Part shown: in pieces, positions 18,407 through 26,468 of the stretch
How the letters are laid out: each line of letters begins with the position of its first letter
How positions within the stretch are numbered: position 1 is the first letter of the stretch
NCBI RefSeq assembly: GCF_021129305.1
Contig: NZ_JAJOMB010000001.1
Span: forward strand, 248,001-312,000
DNA: 64,000 bases
Origin: Kineosporia babensis
GTDB lineage: Bacteria; Actinomycetota; Actinomycetes; Actinomycetales; Kineosporiaceae
Direction of reading: 5' to 3'
Made by a program: the position numbers and the translations under genes
The notes under the pieces: generated by a model
What the model was told of the DNA's origin: nothing
What the model saw: only the letters and a program-made list of their open reading frames with translations
Databases searched by the model: none

Positions 18407-18656
18407 TGCAGTCACGCTCTCAAGCTGTAGGTCGGACCGGGACGGACGAGGCGTAGCTCGGTAGATGCTACGAGCATGTTTCGTGCGCTCTAGAACTCTA
18501 CCCCGGTGGCGGACCGGGCTGTCTTGTGGTTTACCGCTGCGCCCAAGGTGTACAAGACCGGGTGAGCTTGCGGTAATCCCTGAAGTTGCGCCCGTGGCGG
18601 CCGACAAGCTTCAACACACGCCGACCCTCGGCCGTGTCGAAGGGAGAGCCGCCCAC

Positions 18657-19163
18657 ATGCCCGTACCCTCCATCCTCGGCTCGGCCTCGGTGCTGAGCCA
18701 GTACGGGGTGCCGCGACCCGGAAACGTGGTCCTCGACTCCAGCTACGACATCACCAACGAGTCGAGCAATCAGGCCTCGTCGAACCAGACGAACGCCCGC
18801 ACCCCCAGCGACCTGGAGTCCTCCGCCGCCCGGACCGATCTCCGGGAACGGGGGCGGCTGCAGCTCCAGCGCCCCGATGCCGCCCCGGTGGAGCAGCGGC
18901 CCGAACGCCCGGCCCCGGTAGCGCCGGAGCAGCCCCCGGCCCGCCCGGATGCTCCGACCGGCGTGCTCAGCGGCTCGTTGACGCGCGGCCAGCAGGACAC
19001 CCTGAGTTCGCTGAGCTCAGCCCTGGACAAGGACACCGCCACCCTGCTGAACGATCTGCAGAGCGGCACCACCCTGACCGATCTGGCCCAGCAGTCCGGC
19101 GTCGACGCCAATGCCCTGGCCCTGATGAGCCAGGACGGCCTGCTCTACGACGCCACCCTCTGA
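18657..19163 (+). CDS. Hypothetical Pro/Ala/Gln-rich protein
   Basis: I do not recognise this 168-residue protein. It has no signal peptide or membrane helix. Residues 1-45 are rich in Ser and Asn, the middle (about 55-100) is a Pro/Ala/Arg linker (PERPAPVAPEQPPARP), and the last 60 residues form a helical region (GQQDTLSSLSSALDKDTATLL, then TDLAQQSGVDANALALMSQDGLL). The last part could be a small helix-turn-helix-like fold, but that is a guess. The ATG at 18657 has AGGGAGAG 9 nt upstream, so the longer in-frame extension was rejected. It is divergent from serA and ends before a long inverted repeat. Confidence 0.65.
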   Translation: MPVPSILGSASVLSQYGVPRPGNVVLDSSYDITNESSNQASSNQTNARTPSDLESSAARTDLRERGRLQLQRPDAAPVEQRPERPAPVAPEQPPARPDAPTGVLSGSLTRGQQDTLSSLSSALDKDTATLLNDLQSGTTLTDLAQQSGVDANALALMSQDGLLYDATL

Positions 19164-19173
19164 TCCCCCAGCT

Positions 19174-19238
19174 TCACCAGCGTTTGTCCGCACAAAGGAC
19201 CAGGTCACCGAGCCTGAGCCCGCAACAAACGCTGGTGA
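19174..19238. terminator. Inverted repeat, probable bidirectional terminator
   Basis: A perfect 14-bp inverted repeat, TCACCAGCGTTTGT (19174-19187) and its complement (19225-19238), encloses 37 nt. It lies between convergent genes ending at 19163 and 19266. The TTCACCAGCG core recurs in the hairpin after dapA at about 59.3 kb. Confidence 0.6.
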
Positions 19239-19265
19239 GGCAGGGACGAAACCTGGTGGAGCGGC

Positions 19266-19700
19266 TCAGCTGGCCGAGGCGGTGGGCTGGGCGGTGGGGA
19301 CCTCCAGGCCGCAGGCGGTGAGGGCGGCCTGAGCGTCCTCGTCCTGCAGGATCTCGCTCATGCCACCGCCACCCGGACCCCCACCCGCACCGGCCGAGGG
19401 CGCACCGCTGGGCATGTCCGACGGCCTGTCGGTGGGCATCTCGCTGGGGGTGCCGCTGGGCATGTCGGTGGGACGCTCGCCCATGTCCGGCAGTTCGATG
19501 CCGGCGGCGGTGAGGCATTCCTGGATCTGCTGGAACTGCTCGTTGTTCCCACCGCCCGGGCCGCCCGCCCCCTCGGCCGCGGCCGCGCTGGTCGCGGTGG
19601 CGTCCGATTCGGTGTCCGAGGAGGACGAGCCGCCGCACGCAACGAGCGTGAGGGCGAGCAGCGGGGCCACGGCGATCAGAGTTCTGCGATTACGGTTCAT
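19266..19700 (-). CDS. Putative lipoprotein with Met/Pro/Ser repeats, end of MacAB-like operon
   Basis: This 144-residue protein has a lipoprotein signal (basic MNRNRR, hydrophobic stretch, lipobox LVAC at about 18-21 followed by GGSSSS). After a Gly-rich spacer, a conserved-looking FQQIQECLTAAGIELPDMG is followed by imperfect short repeats of the form DMPSGTPSEMPT / DRPSDMPSGAPS, a second Gly-rich run, and ALTACGLEVP. The two remaining Cys (ECL and ACG) may pair. AAGGAG precedes the ATG. It is probably the most distal gene of the export operon. Its Gly/Met-rich tracts resemble those in the other outer proteins of that operon. Function unknown. Confidence 0.7.
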   Translation of the reverse strand: MNRNRRTLIAVAPLLALTLVACGGSSSSDTESDATATSAAAAEGAGGPGGGNNEQFQQIQECLTAAGIELPDMGERPTDMPSGTPSEMPTDRPSDMPSGAPSAGAGGGPGGGGMSEILQDEDAQAALTACGLEVPTAQPTASAS

Positions 19701-19786
19701 TGCGGTGGTGCTCCTTCGAGATCGTCATCCGAGAACGAACTTTCAGACGCTTTCCAGCCCTTTGCGGCGAAAAGCGCACCGGCCGT

Positions 19787-20407
19787 TCAGCCGGCGGTGA
19801 TGCTGGTGGCGGTGATCGTGCCGTCGTCGGCCTTCTCCCCGACCACCGAGACCGAGACCCCCTTGGCCAGGCCCTTGAGCGCCGAGTCGGAGGAGTCCGA
19901 GATCGTCGTGCCCTTGGGCACCTTCACGGTCACCGACTCGTCCGCGAAGTTCTTCACCGTGAGCGTGCGGCCGGAAACCTTGGTCACCGTGCCGACCACC
20001 GCCGGAGCAGCCGAAGCCGCTGAGTCAGCTGAGTCCCCGCCCGCCGACGTCCCCGGTCCGGAAGCGCCGCCGGAACGCCCACCGCCATAACCACCCGGCA
20101 TACCACCGGATTGACCACCGCCGTAGCCAGGCATCCCGCCACCGCCACCCATCGCCGAGGCACCGCCGGGGAAGCCACCGGCCGAGGTGCTGCCGAACTG
20201 CTTCTGCACCACCACCCCGCCGATGAAGGCCAGCCCGACCAGCACGGCCGCGATCAGGAAGACCGTCACCCGGGTCACCCGGCGCCCGCCCTCGGCCAGC
20301 AGGTCCAGATCGTCCTCGGCCGGCGCTGCGGCACTCAGGTCCAGCCCGGCCGGCGCGGTCTGGTCGGCCGGCGCGATCTGGCCGGCGGGGCGGCTGACGT
20401 GATTCAC
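19787..20407 (-). CDS. Membrane-anchored DUF5666 protein
   Basis: From the GTG at 20407 the protein has 206 residues. AGGAG sits 6 nt upstream of it, while the earlier GTG at 20440 only overlaps the previous stop and has no ribosome site. It has a cytoplasmic N-terminus, one helix (about 48-68, VFLIAAVLVGLAFIGGVVV), a long Gly/Met/Tyr tract (GGGMPGYGGG, GGMPGGYGGG) and a C-terminal beta-rich DUF5666-like domain (VGTVTKVSGRTLTVKN, VKVPKGTTISDS). It follows the permease gene closely, so it is part of the same transcript. Role in export unknown. Confidence 0.72.
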   Translation of the reverse strand: MNHVSRPAGQIAPADQTAPAGLDLSAAAPAEDDLDLLAEGGRRVTRVTVFLIAAVLVGLAFIGGVVVQKQFGSTSAGGFPGGASAMGGGGGMPGYGGGQSGGMPGGYGGGRSGGASGPGTSAGGDSADSAASAAPAVVGTVTKVSGRTLTVKNFADESVTVKVPKGTTISDSSDSALKGLAKGVSVSVVGEKADDGTITATSITAG

Positions 20408-20436
20408 GGAGTTCTCCTGTTGCGCCACTTGATCTC

Positions 20437-21708
20437 TCACTCGTATCGAAGGGCGTCGATCGGGCGCAGCGAGGCGGCCCGGTTCGCCGGGTAGAGGCCG
20501 AAGAACAGGCCGATCAGCACGGACACCCCGAAGGCGAGGACCACCGAGTAGGGCTCGATCACCGGTTCCACCCCGACGATGGTGAACTGGCTGCCGACCA
20601 CCCCGATCAGCACGCCCATCAGCCCGCCGAACACCGACAGCAGTACCGCCTCGACCAGGAACTGGCTGACGATGTCGAACTTCTGCGCGCCGATCGCCTT
20701 ACGGATACCGATCTCCCGGGTCCGCTCGGTCACCGTCACCAGCATGATGTTCATCACGCCGATCCCGCCGACCAGCAACGAGATCGCCGCCACGGCGCCC
20801 AGCAGTACGGTCAGCGTGTCGGTGGTGCTGGTGGCCGCCTCCAGGAACGAGGAGGCGTTGGAGACGCTGAAATCCGCATCGTCCGAGGTGGTCTTGTGCC
20901 GGGAGTTGAGGATGTCCTCGATCTCGGCCTGAGCCGCGTCGACCGTCTCGGCCGAGGTGGCCTGAACGGTGATCGCATCGACCGAGCCGTAACCGGTCAG
21001 CGTGTCCTGCACCGCGGTCAGCGGCGCGATCACCACGTCGTCCTGATCCTGGTTACCGCTGGTGCCTTTCGAGCTCAGAATCCCGATCACGCTGTACTCG
21101 ACGCCGTTGAACTGCACGGTCTCGTCGAGCAGGTCGCTGCCGTCACCACCGGCCAGTTCCTCGGCCACGGTCACTCCGACCAGGGCCACCCGCTCGCGAT
21201 CGGTGTAGTCGGCGTCCACGAACGCCGAGCCCGCCGAGACCGTCCAGTCGTTGATCGCCAGGTAGCTCGGGGTGGTTCCGGTGAAACTGGAGACGTCGTG
21301 GCTGGCACCGGTGTAGGTGGCAGTTACGGAGCTGGCACTCACGGTCGGGGCGACCGCCTTCACGTCCGGCGCGAGCTCGTCGTCGAGCAGCGCGCCGGCG
21401 TCGTCCACGGTCAGTTCGGCGAGCCGGGTCTGGCTGCCGGAATCGACGCTACCGCCGCCCATTCCGGGGAAGCCCCCACCACCGCCGCGCCCACCGCCAC
21501 CGCCCTGACTGCTGGACACGGTGAGGGTGTTCGAGCCGAGCGAGGAGATCTGCTCGGAAACCGCGGCCGAGGAACCGGTTCCGACCGAGACCAGGATGAT
21601 CACCGCGGCCACCCCGATCAGGATGCCCAAAGTGGTCAGCGCCGAACGCATCTTGTTGCCCAGCACCCCGCGCACGGCGAACCGCGCGGCCTCGGCGAAG
21701 CGGCTCAT
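20437..21708 (-). CDS. MacB-type ABC transporter permease
   Basis: This 423-residue permease has one N-terminal helix (about 20-40, LTTLGILIGVAAVIILVSVG), a large extracytoplasmic MacB_PCD-like domain (about 45-285), then three helices in an FtsX fold ending ANRAASLRPIDALRYE, the classic MacB/FtsX C-terminus. The ERTREIGIRKAIGA coupling helix is present. Just after the first helix it carries a Gly-rich insert (SSSQGGGGGRGGGGGFPGMG). The ATG at 21706-21708 overlaps the ATPase stop (ATGA), so I rejected the longer frame to 21834. It works with the ATPase and adaptor encoded upstream. Confidence 0.9.
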   Translation of the reverse strand: MSRFAEAARFAVRGVLGNKMRSALTTLGILIGVAAVIILVSVGTGSSAAVSEQISSLGSNTLTVSSSQGGGGGRGGGGGFPGMGGGSVDSGSQTRLAELTVDDAGALLDDELAPDVKAVAPTVSASSVTATYTGASHDVSSFTGTTPSYLAINDWTVSAGSAFVDADYTDRERVALVGVTVAEELAGGDGSDLLDETVQFNGVEYSVIGILSSKGTSGNQDQDDVVIAPLTAVQDTLTGYGSVDAITVQATSAETVDAAQAEIEDILNSRHKTTSDDADFSVSNASSFLEAATSTTDTLTVLLGAVAAISLLVGGIGVMNIMLVTVTERTREIGIRKAIGAQKFDIVSQFLVEAVLLSVFGGLMGVLIGVVGSQFTIVGVEPVIEPYSVVLAFGVSVLIGLFFGLYPANRAASLRPIDALRYE

Positions 21709-22439
21709 CGGGCCACTCCCGGCGGTGGCTGGTGGATCCCGGCCACCCGCTCGTCCATCACGATCTGCCCGTCGCGCAGCCGGATCACCCGCTTGGCCCG
21801 GGCCGCCACCTCGTCCTCGTGGGTGATCACGCACAGCGTGCGCCCGGCCCGGCTGAGATCGTCGAACAGGTCCAGGATGTCGGCCGTGCTCTTGCTGTCC
21901 AGCGCCCCGGTCGGCTCGTCGGCCAGCAGCAGCACCGGATTCGTCACGATCGCCCGGGCCACCGCCACCCGCTGCTGCTGACCGCCGGACAGCTGCGAGG
22001 GGATGTGATCCAGCCGCTCGCCCAGCCCGACGCGTTCCAGGGCCGCCTGAGCCCGGGAACGACGGTCGGCCGCCTTCACCCCGGCGTAGGCCATCGGCAG
22101 TTCGACGTTGGCCAGCGCGGTGGTGCGGGCGATCAGGTTGAACGACTGGAAGATGAATCCGATCTTGCGGTTTCGCACCAGGGCCTGGCGGCGCTCGTCC
22201 AGGCGCCGGGTGTCCACGCCGTCGAGCAGGTACTGCCCGGTGGTGGGGACGTCCAGGCAGCCGATGATGTTCATCAGCGTGGACTTACCGGAGCCGGAGG
22301 CGCCCATGATCGCGATGTAGTCGCCCTTTTCGACCACCAGGTCCACCCCGGCCAGGGCGTGCACCTCGGTGTCGCCCAGGCCGTAGGTCTTGCGCAGCGA
22401 GCGCACCTCGATGACCGGCCGGGTAGCCACCACGGTCAC
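21705..22439 (-). CDS. MacB/LolD-type ABC transporter ATP-binding protein
   Basis: This 244-residue ATPase of the MacB/LolD class shows Walker A GASGSGKST, Q-loop FQSFNLI, signature LSGGQQQRVAVARAI, Walker B LLLADEPTGALDS, D-loop and H-loop ITHEDEVAA. The typical IIGCLDVPTTG after Walker A is present. Start and stop overlap the flanking genes by 4 bp each (GTGA upstream, ATGA downstream), indicating a tightly coupled operon with adaptor and permease. The short tail after the H-loop is normal. Confidence 0.95.
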   Translation of the reverse strand: MTVVATRPVIEVRSLRKTYGLGDTEVHALAGVDLVVEKGDYIAIMGASGSGKSTLMNIIGCLDVPTTGQYLLDGVDTRRLDERRQALVRNRKIGFIFQSFNLIARTTALANVELPMAYAGVKAADRRSRAQAALERVGLGERLDHIPSQLSGGQQQRVAVARAIVTNPVLLLADEPTGALDSKSTADILDLFDDLSRAGRTLCVITHEDEVAARAKRVIRLRDGQIVMDERVAGIHQPPPGVAR

Positions 22440-23890
22440 TGCGGGCCACCGCCGCCACCGGGCATCCCGCCGCCGCCCATTCCGCCCCCGCCGCTCAGAC
22501 CGCCGCCCCCGCCGAAGCCGGGAACGCCGCTGCTGGAGGAGGAATCGCTAGTGGTGGGAATCTCCACCTCGTCGCCGGCGGACAGGCCGCTCTTGATCTC
22601 GGTGGTGCTGGAACCCACCAGCCCGACCTCGACCTCGGTGGTGGTGGCCACGCCGTTCTTGAGCAGGCTCACCGTGCTGGTGTTGCCGCTGGTGGTGACC
22701 GCCGAGGACTGCAGAACCAGAACGTCCTGTGCCGAGCCGGTGGTGATCACCGCGCTCACCGAGGCTCCCAGCCGGGCCGAGTCGATCGGGTCGGAGACCG
22801 CGATCGTCACCTCGTACTGCACCACGTTGCTGCTGGTGGTGCCCTCCGGCGAGATCTCGCTGACCGTGCCGGCCATGGTCTCGTCGGTGGCCGAGAGGGT
22901 GATCTCGGCCTCCTGACCGGTCTCCACCGAGCCGATGTCGGCCTCGGCGATGTTCGCGGTGACCGAGAGCTGGGCAGTGCTCGCCATGGTGATGAAGGCG
23001 CTGGAAGAGCTACTGCTGGTGGACGTCTCGGTGCTGTCTGCGCTTTCCGTCTCGGAGCTGCCTGCCGAGTTGGCCGAGGAGGAGCCGGAACTCACGCTGT
23101 CGCCGACCTCACCGCCGACCGTGAGCACGGTGCCGGCGAAGGGGGCCCGCAGTTTGGTGTCGGCCAGGGCGTCCTTCGCCTCCTGCACGGTGACCTCGGC
23201 GGAGGTGATCTTCACGTCCGCCTCGGCGATCTCGGCGCTGCTGGCCCCTTCCTGGTTACCCTCGATCTGCACCTTCTGCTGGGCCAGCTGCGACTTGGCC
23301 GAGGTGAGCTGGGAGCGCGCCTGCTTCAGCGTCTCCTTGTCCTTCTGAATCGTGGCCTTCGGGGCGCCGTCGGCCTTGTCGTCGGCCAGCTGCTCCTTGG
23401 CGTCGTCCACCGCGTCCTGGGCATCGTCCAGGCTGGTCTGGGCGGACTCCAGGGCCAGCGAGTCAACTTCCTTCTCGGCGCTGCTCTGCCCCTCGGTGAG
23501 CTCCGCGTAGGAGGCCTTCGCCGAGGCCAGCGTGGCCCGGGCCGAGGCCAGTTCGCGCTCGGCCGAGGCGGTGTCGACGGTGGCCAGGATCTGGTTCTTC
23601 TTGACCTTGTCGCCGACCTCGACCTTGACCGCGGTCACCGTGCCGGAGGCGCCGAAGGAGAGGGAGGAGCTACGGGAGCTGGCCAGATTGCCCGAGCCGC
23701 TGACCGTGGCGGTCACCGAGCCGGTGCTGACGGTGGCGGTGCGGGTGGCGGTCCCGGTGCTGGCGTCGGACGAGCCGACGGTCAGGTAGGCGATCACCAC
23801 GATCACGATCAGGACGACGAGCAGGCTGAGGTTCAGCCAGTGATTGCGCACAAGGGATCCGGCCTTGGTGCGTGAGGTAACGTCACTCAC
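22436..23890 (-). CDS. HlyD/MacA-type efflux adaptor
   Basis: This 484-residue adaptor has one N-terminal membrane helix (about 19-38), the split biotinyl-lipoyl domain (GTVTAVKVEVGDKVKKNQILATVD and LRAPFAGTVLTVGGEVGDSV), a long Ala/Gln/Lys coiled-coil hairpin (about 110-225), beta-barrel and membrane-proximal domains. A Ser/Thr-rich insert (about 270-295) interrupts the lipoyl part, and the C-terminus is almost pure Gly/Met/Pro (GGGMGGGGMPGGGG). In Gram-positive bacteria such adaptors link a MacB-like permease to the cell wall or substrate. It is the first gene of the operon and divergent from the two-component genes. Confidence 0.9.
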   Translation of the reverse strand: MSDVTSRTKAGSLVRNHWLNLSLLVVLIVIVVIAYLTVGSSDASTGTATRTATVSTGSVTATVSGSGNLASSRSSSLSFGASGTVTAVKVEVGDKVKKNQILATVDTASAERELASARATLASAKASYAELTEGQSSAEKEVDSLALESAQTSLDDAQDAVDDAKEQLADDKADGAPKATIQKDKETLKQARSQLTSAKSQLAQQKVQIEGNQEGASSAEIAEADVKITSAEVTVQEAKDALADTKLRAPFAGTVLTVGGEVGDSVSSGSSSANSAGSSETESADSTETSTSSSSSSAFITMASTAQLSVTANIAEADIGSVETGQEAEITLSATDETMAGTVSEISPEGTTSSNVVQYEVTIAVSDPIDSARLGASVSAVITTGSAQDVLVLQSSAVTTSGNTSTVSLLKNGVATTTEVEVGLVGSSTTEIKSGLSAGDEVEIPTTSDSSSSSGVPGFGGGGGLSGGGGMGGGGMPGGGGGPQ

Positions 23891-23909
23891 CGCACGGCCG
23901 TCCCAGATA

Positions 23910-24003
23910 CTGATTCAACGCGGTTCTCCTCGCTGGCTCCTTGGCGGACGCCACACCGTCCCGGAGAGCTCTGCGCAGCGGCTGTGGCGCCGCTTTGAAT
24001 CAG
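23910..24003. promoter_or_regulatory. Inverted repeat in divergent export-operon/two-component promoter region
   Basis: CTGATTCAA (23910-23918) and its exact complement TTGAATCAG (23995-24003) flank 76 bp between the adaptor gene and the response-regulator gene. Partial symmetry continues outward. It may mark the two divergent promoters or a regulator site. Confidence 0.35.
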
Positions 24004-24060
24004 CTATGGACCGGCGCCAACCGTCCTGACCTGGACATATGCGCCCCTGGCGGGCCCACT

Positions 24061-24080
24061 CACAGGGTTTTCACAGAGTT
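24061..24080. promoter_or_regulatory. 11-bp-spaced direct repeat, candidate response-regulator operator
   Basis: CACAGGGTT (24061-24069) is followed exactly 11 bp later by CACAGAGTT (24072-24080). OmpR/PhoB-family regulators typically bind head-to-tail repeats with an 11-bp period, and such a regulator gene starts about 42 bp downstream. Autoregulation is plausible. Confidence 0.4.
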
Positions 24081-24121
24081 GCCGGGGCTGGGGTTCAGGT
24101 TCGGCCAGCAAGTTGTCTCTC

Positions 24122-24844
24122 GTGACCACCGCTCCCCTACGCCACCCCAACGGTGCGCCCGTTCGCGTGCTCGTGGTGGACGACGAACGCACCCTGACCG
24201 ACCTGCTGACCATGGCCCTGCGGTACGAGGGCTGGCAGGTCCGTTCCGCTCCGGACGGCAACACCGCCGTGCGCGAGGCCCGCGACTGGCGGCCGGACGC
24301 GGTCATCCTGGACGTCATGCTTCCCGACATCGACGGCCTCAACGTGCTGCGTCGTCTGCGCGAGGACGACCGCGACATCCCGGTGCTGTTCCTCACCGCC
24401 CGCGACTCGGTGGAGGACCGGATCGCCGGTATCACCGCCGGCGGCGACGACTACGTGACCAAGCCGTTCAGCCTGGAAGAGGTGGTCGCCCGGCTGCGTG
24501 GGCTGATCCGCCGCACCAGCCTGGCGATCCAGCCCCCGGAGGCCCAGTTGACCGTCGGCGACCTGATCCTGGACGAGGACAGCCACGAGGTGACCCGCGA
24601 CGGCAAGGTGGTCAAGCTGACCGCCACCGAGTTCGAGCTGCTGCGTTACCTGATGCGCAACCCGCGGCGGGTGCTGAGCAAGGCGCAGATCCTGGACCGG
24701 GTCTGGAACTACGACTTCGGCGGTCAGGCGAACGTGGTCGAGCTGTACATCTCGTACCTGCGCAAGAAGATCGACCGGGGCAACACCCCGATGATCCACA
24801 CCGTGCGTGGGGCGGGCTACGTGCTCAAACCGGCCGCCGCCTGA
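24122..24844 (+). CDS. OmpR-family response regulator
   Basis: This two-domain regulator has about 240 residues. The receiver has VVDDE, the phosphoacceptor Asp in VILDVMLPDIDG, the switch Thr in LFLTARD and Lys in YVTKPF. The winged-helix output shows LTATEFELLRYLMRNPRRVLS, then NVVELYISYLRKKID and HTVRGAGYVLKP. I prefer the GTG at 24122; a TTG three codons earlier is also possible, and no clear Shine-Dalgarno decides. The kinase gene follows 15 bp downstream, and the divergent MacAB-like operon is the likely target. Confidence 0.92.
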   Translation: MTTAPLRHPNGAPVRVLVVDDERTLTDLLTMALRYEGWQVRSAPDGNTAVREARDWRPDAVILDVMLPDIDGLNVLRRLREDDRDIPVLFLTARDSVEDRIAGITAGGDDYVTKPFSLEEVVARLRGLIRRTSLAIQPPEAQLTVGDLILDEDSHEVTRDGKVVKLTATEFELLRYLMRNPRRVLSKAQILDRVWNYDFGGQANVVELYISYLRKKIDRGNTPMIHTVRGAGYVLKPAAA

Positions 24845-24859
24845 TCCGATCCTCCTGAG

Positions 24860-26464
24860 GTGAAGCTCCGCACGCGAGGCGGGCGATCGACACTGCGCCG
24901 CCGTCTGGTGCTGCTGTCGATCGCCCTGACCGTCTCCATCAGCATCGTGATCGGGCTGGTCAGCGTGCTGTCGCTGCGGATCTTCCTGGAGGAGCGGCTC
25001 GATGGGCAGCTGACCTCGGCGGTCCGGCGCTCCCGGGACGCCGCCGACCGGCCGCCCGGCAACGGCCTGATCACCTCCACCGACGGCGTGCCGGCCATGC
25101 TCTCCAGCGATCCGCGCCGCCGGAACTTCCCCGGCCCGGCCTTCCTGAACGCCCCCGGCCAGGGCGAGGCCACCCTCGGGGTGGAGATCAGCGCTGGCGG
25201 CGGTGTGGTCCGGGCGGCTGTGCTGGGTTCCACCGGCAGTGGCATCCCGCTCACCGCGCAGCAGAAGGAAGTCGTCAGCGCGGTGCCCGCCGACCGCCTG
25301 CCGCACACCGTCGACCTCGGTGGTGACCTGGGCCGCTACCGGGTGCTCGCGCAGCCCGTCACCGACCCCGACGGCGAGCAGATGGTGCTGGTCACCGGCC
25401 TGCCGCTGAGCTCCGTCCAGGCCGCGATCTGGCGGCTGACCGCCGTGGTCACCGGGGTCAGCGTCTTCGGTCTGCTCACCGTCGCCGTCCTGGGCGGCCT
25501 GATCGTGCGCCGCACATTGCGCCCGCTGAATCGGGTCGCCCAGGTGGCCTCCGGGGTCACCGAACTCCCGCTGCACCAGGGCCAGACCGATCTGCCGGTG
25601 CGGGTGCCCGAGGCCGACACCGATCCGGCCACCGAGGTCGGGCAGGTCGGCGCCGCGCTGAACACCCTGCTCGGGCACGTCGATTCGGCGCTGCAGGCGC
25701 GAAATGCCGCCGATGCCCGGATGCGCCGCTTCGTCGCCGACGCCAGCCACGAACTGCGCACCCCGCTGGCCTCGATCCGGGGCTACGCCGAACTCACCCG
25801 CCGCACCCGGGCCGAGGTCCCGCCGGAGGTGGCGCACGCGCTGAGCCGGGTGGAGTCCGAGGCGATCCGGATGAGCGGCCTGGTCGAGGAACTGCTGCTG
25901 CTGGCCCGGCTGGACGGCGGCCGCGAGATCGAGCGCGAGCCCGTCGACCTGACCGACCTGCTGGTGAACACGATCAGCGACGCGCACGCGGCCGGGCCGG
26001 AACACCGCTGGCAGCTGGATCTTCCCGAGGTTCCGGTGGTGGCCACCGGGGACGAGTCGCAGCTGCACCAGGTCGTGGTCAACCTGCTCGGCAACGCCCG
26101 GGTGCACACCCCGCCGGGCACCACCGTCAAGGCCGCGCTGCGTCTGCTGACCGATCAGCACGGGCGCCCCGAAGCCCTGTTCACGGTCACCGACAACGGT
26201 CCGGGCATCGCCCCCGACCTGCTGCCCGAGGTGTTCGAGCGGTTCGCCCGCGGCGACAATTCGCGCTCCCGGACGGCGGGGAGCACCGGGCTGGGGCTGT
26301 CGATCGTGTCAGCCGTGGTCAGTGCGCACGGCGGCACGGTGGATGTGACCAGCCAGCCCGGGCGCACGTGTTTCTCGGTGCGTCTGCCGGCCGAACCCCC
26401 GGAAGAGCTTTTCGAACCAGAGGACGCGTCGGCAGACGTCTACGAGTCCGCTCCCCCTTTGTAG
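24860..26464 (+). CDS. Sensor histidine kinase
   Basis: This 534-residue membrane kinase has helix 1 (about 14-38), an extracytoplasmic sensor of about 140 residues (Pro/Arg-rich at the start), helix 2 (about 188-213), HAMP linker, HisKA with H297 in FVADASHELRTPLAS, and HATPase_c with N-box LHQVVVNLLGNA, G1 DNGPGI, F-box FERFARGD and G2 GSTGLGLSIV. The acidic C-terminal tail is short. It is the partner of the preceding regulator. The stop lies 4 bp from the stop of the convergent phosphatase gene. Confidence 0.93.
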   Translation: MKLRTRGGRSTLRRRLVLLSIALTVSISIVIGLVSVLSLRIFLEERLDGQLTSAVRRSRDAADRPPGNGLITSTDGVPAMLSSDPRRRNFPGPAFLNAPGQGEATLGVEISAGGGVVRAAVLGSTGSGIPLTAQQKEVVSAVPADRLPHTVDLGGDLGRYRVLAQPVTDPDGEQMVLVTGLPLSSVQAAIWRLTAVVTGVSVFGLLTVAVLGGLIVRRTLRPLNRVAQVASGVTELPLHQGQTDLPVRVPEADTDPATEVGQVGAALNTLLGHVDSALQARNAADARMRRFVADASHELRTPLASIRGYAELTRRTRAEVPPEVAHALSRVESEAIRMSGLVEELLLLARLDGGREIEREPVDLTDLLVNTISDAHAAGPEHRWQLDLPEVPVVATGDESQLHQVVVNLLGNARVHTPPGTTVKAALRLLTDQHGRPEALFTVTDNGPGIAPDLLPEVFERFARGDNSRSRTAGSTGLGLSIVSAVVSAHGGTVDVTSQPGRTCFSVRLPAEPPEELFEPEDASADVYESAPPL

Positions 26465-26468
26465 GGTT

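Noticed and set aside
18453-18472. 20-bp quasi-palindrome GCTCGGTAG...GAGC upstream of serA as a riboswitch or operator
   Set aside because: Only five outer pairs hold and the alternative pairing conflicts; not convincing.
24137-26161. A 674-codon open frame opposite the two-component genes
   Set aside because: Antisense shadow of two genes with complete kinase and regulator motifs.
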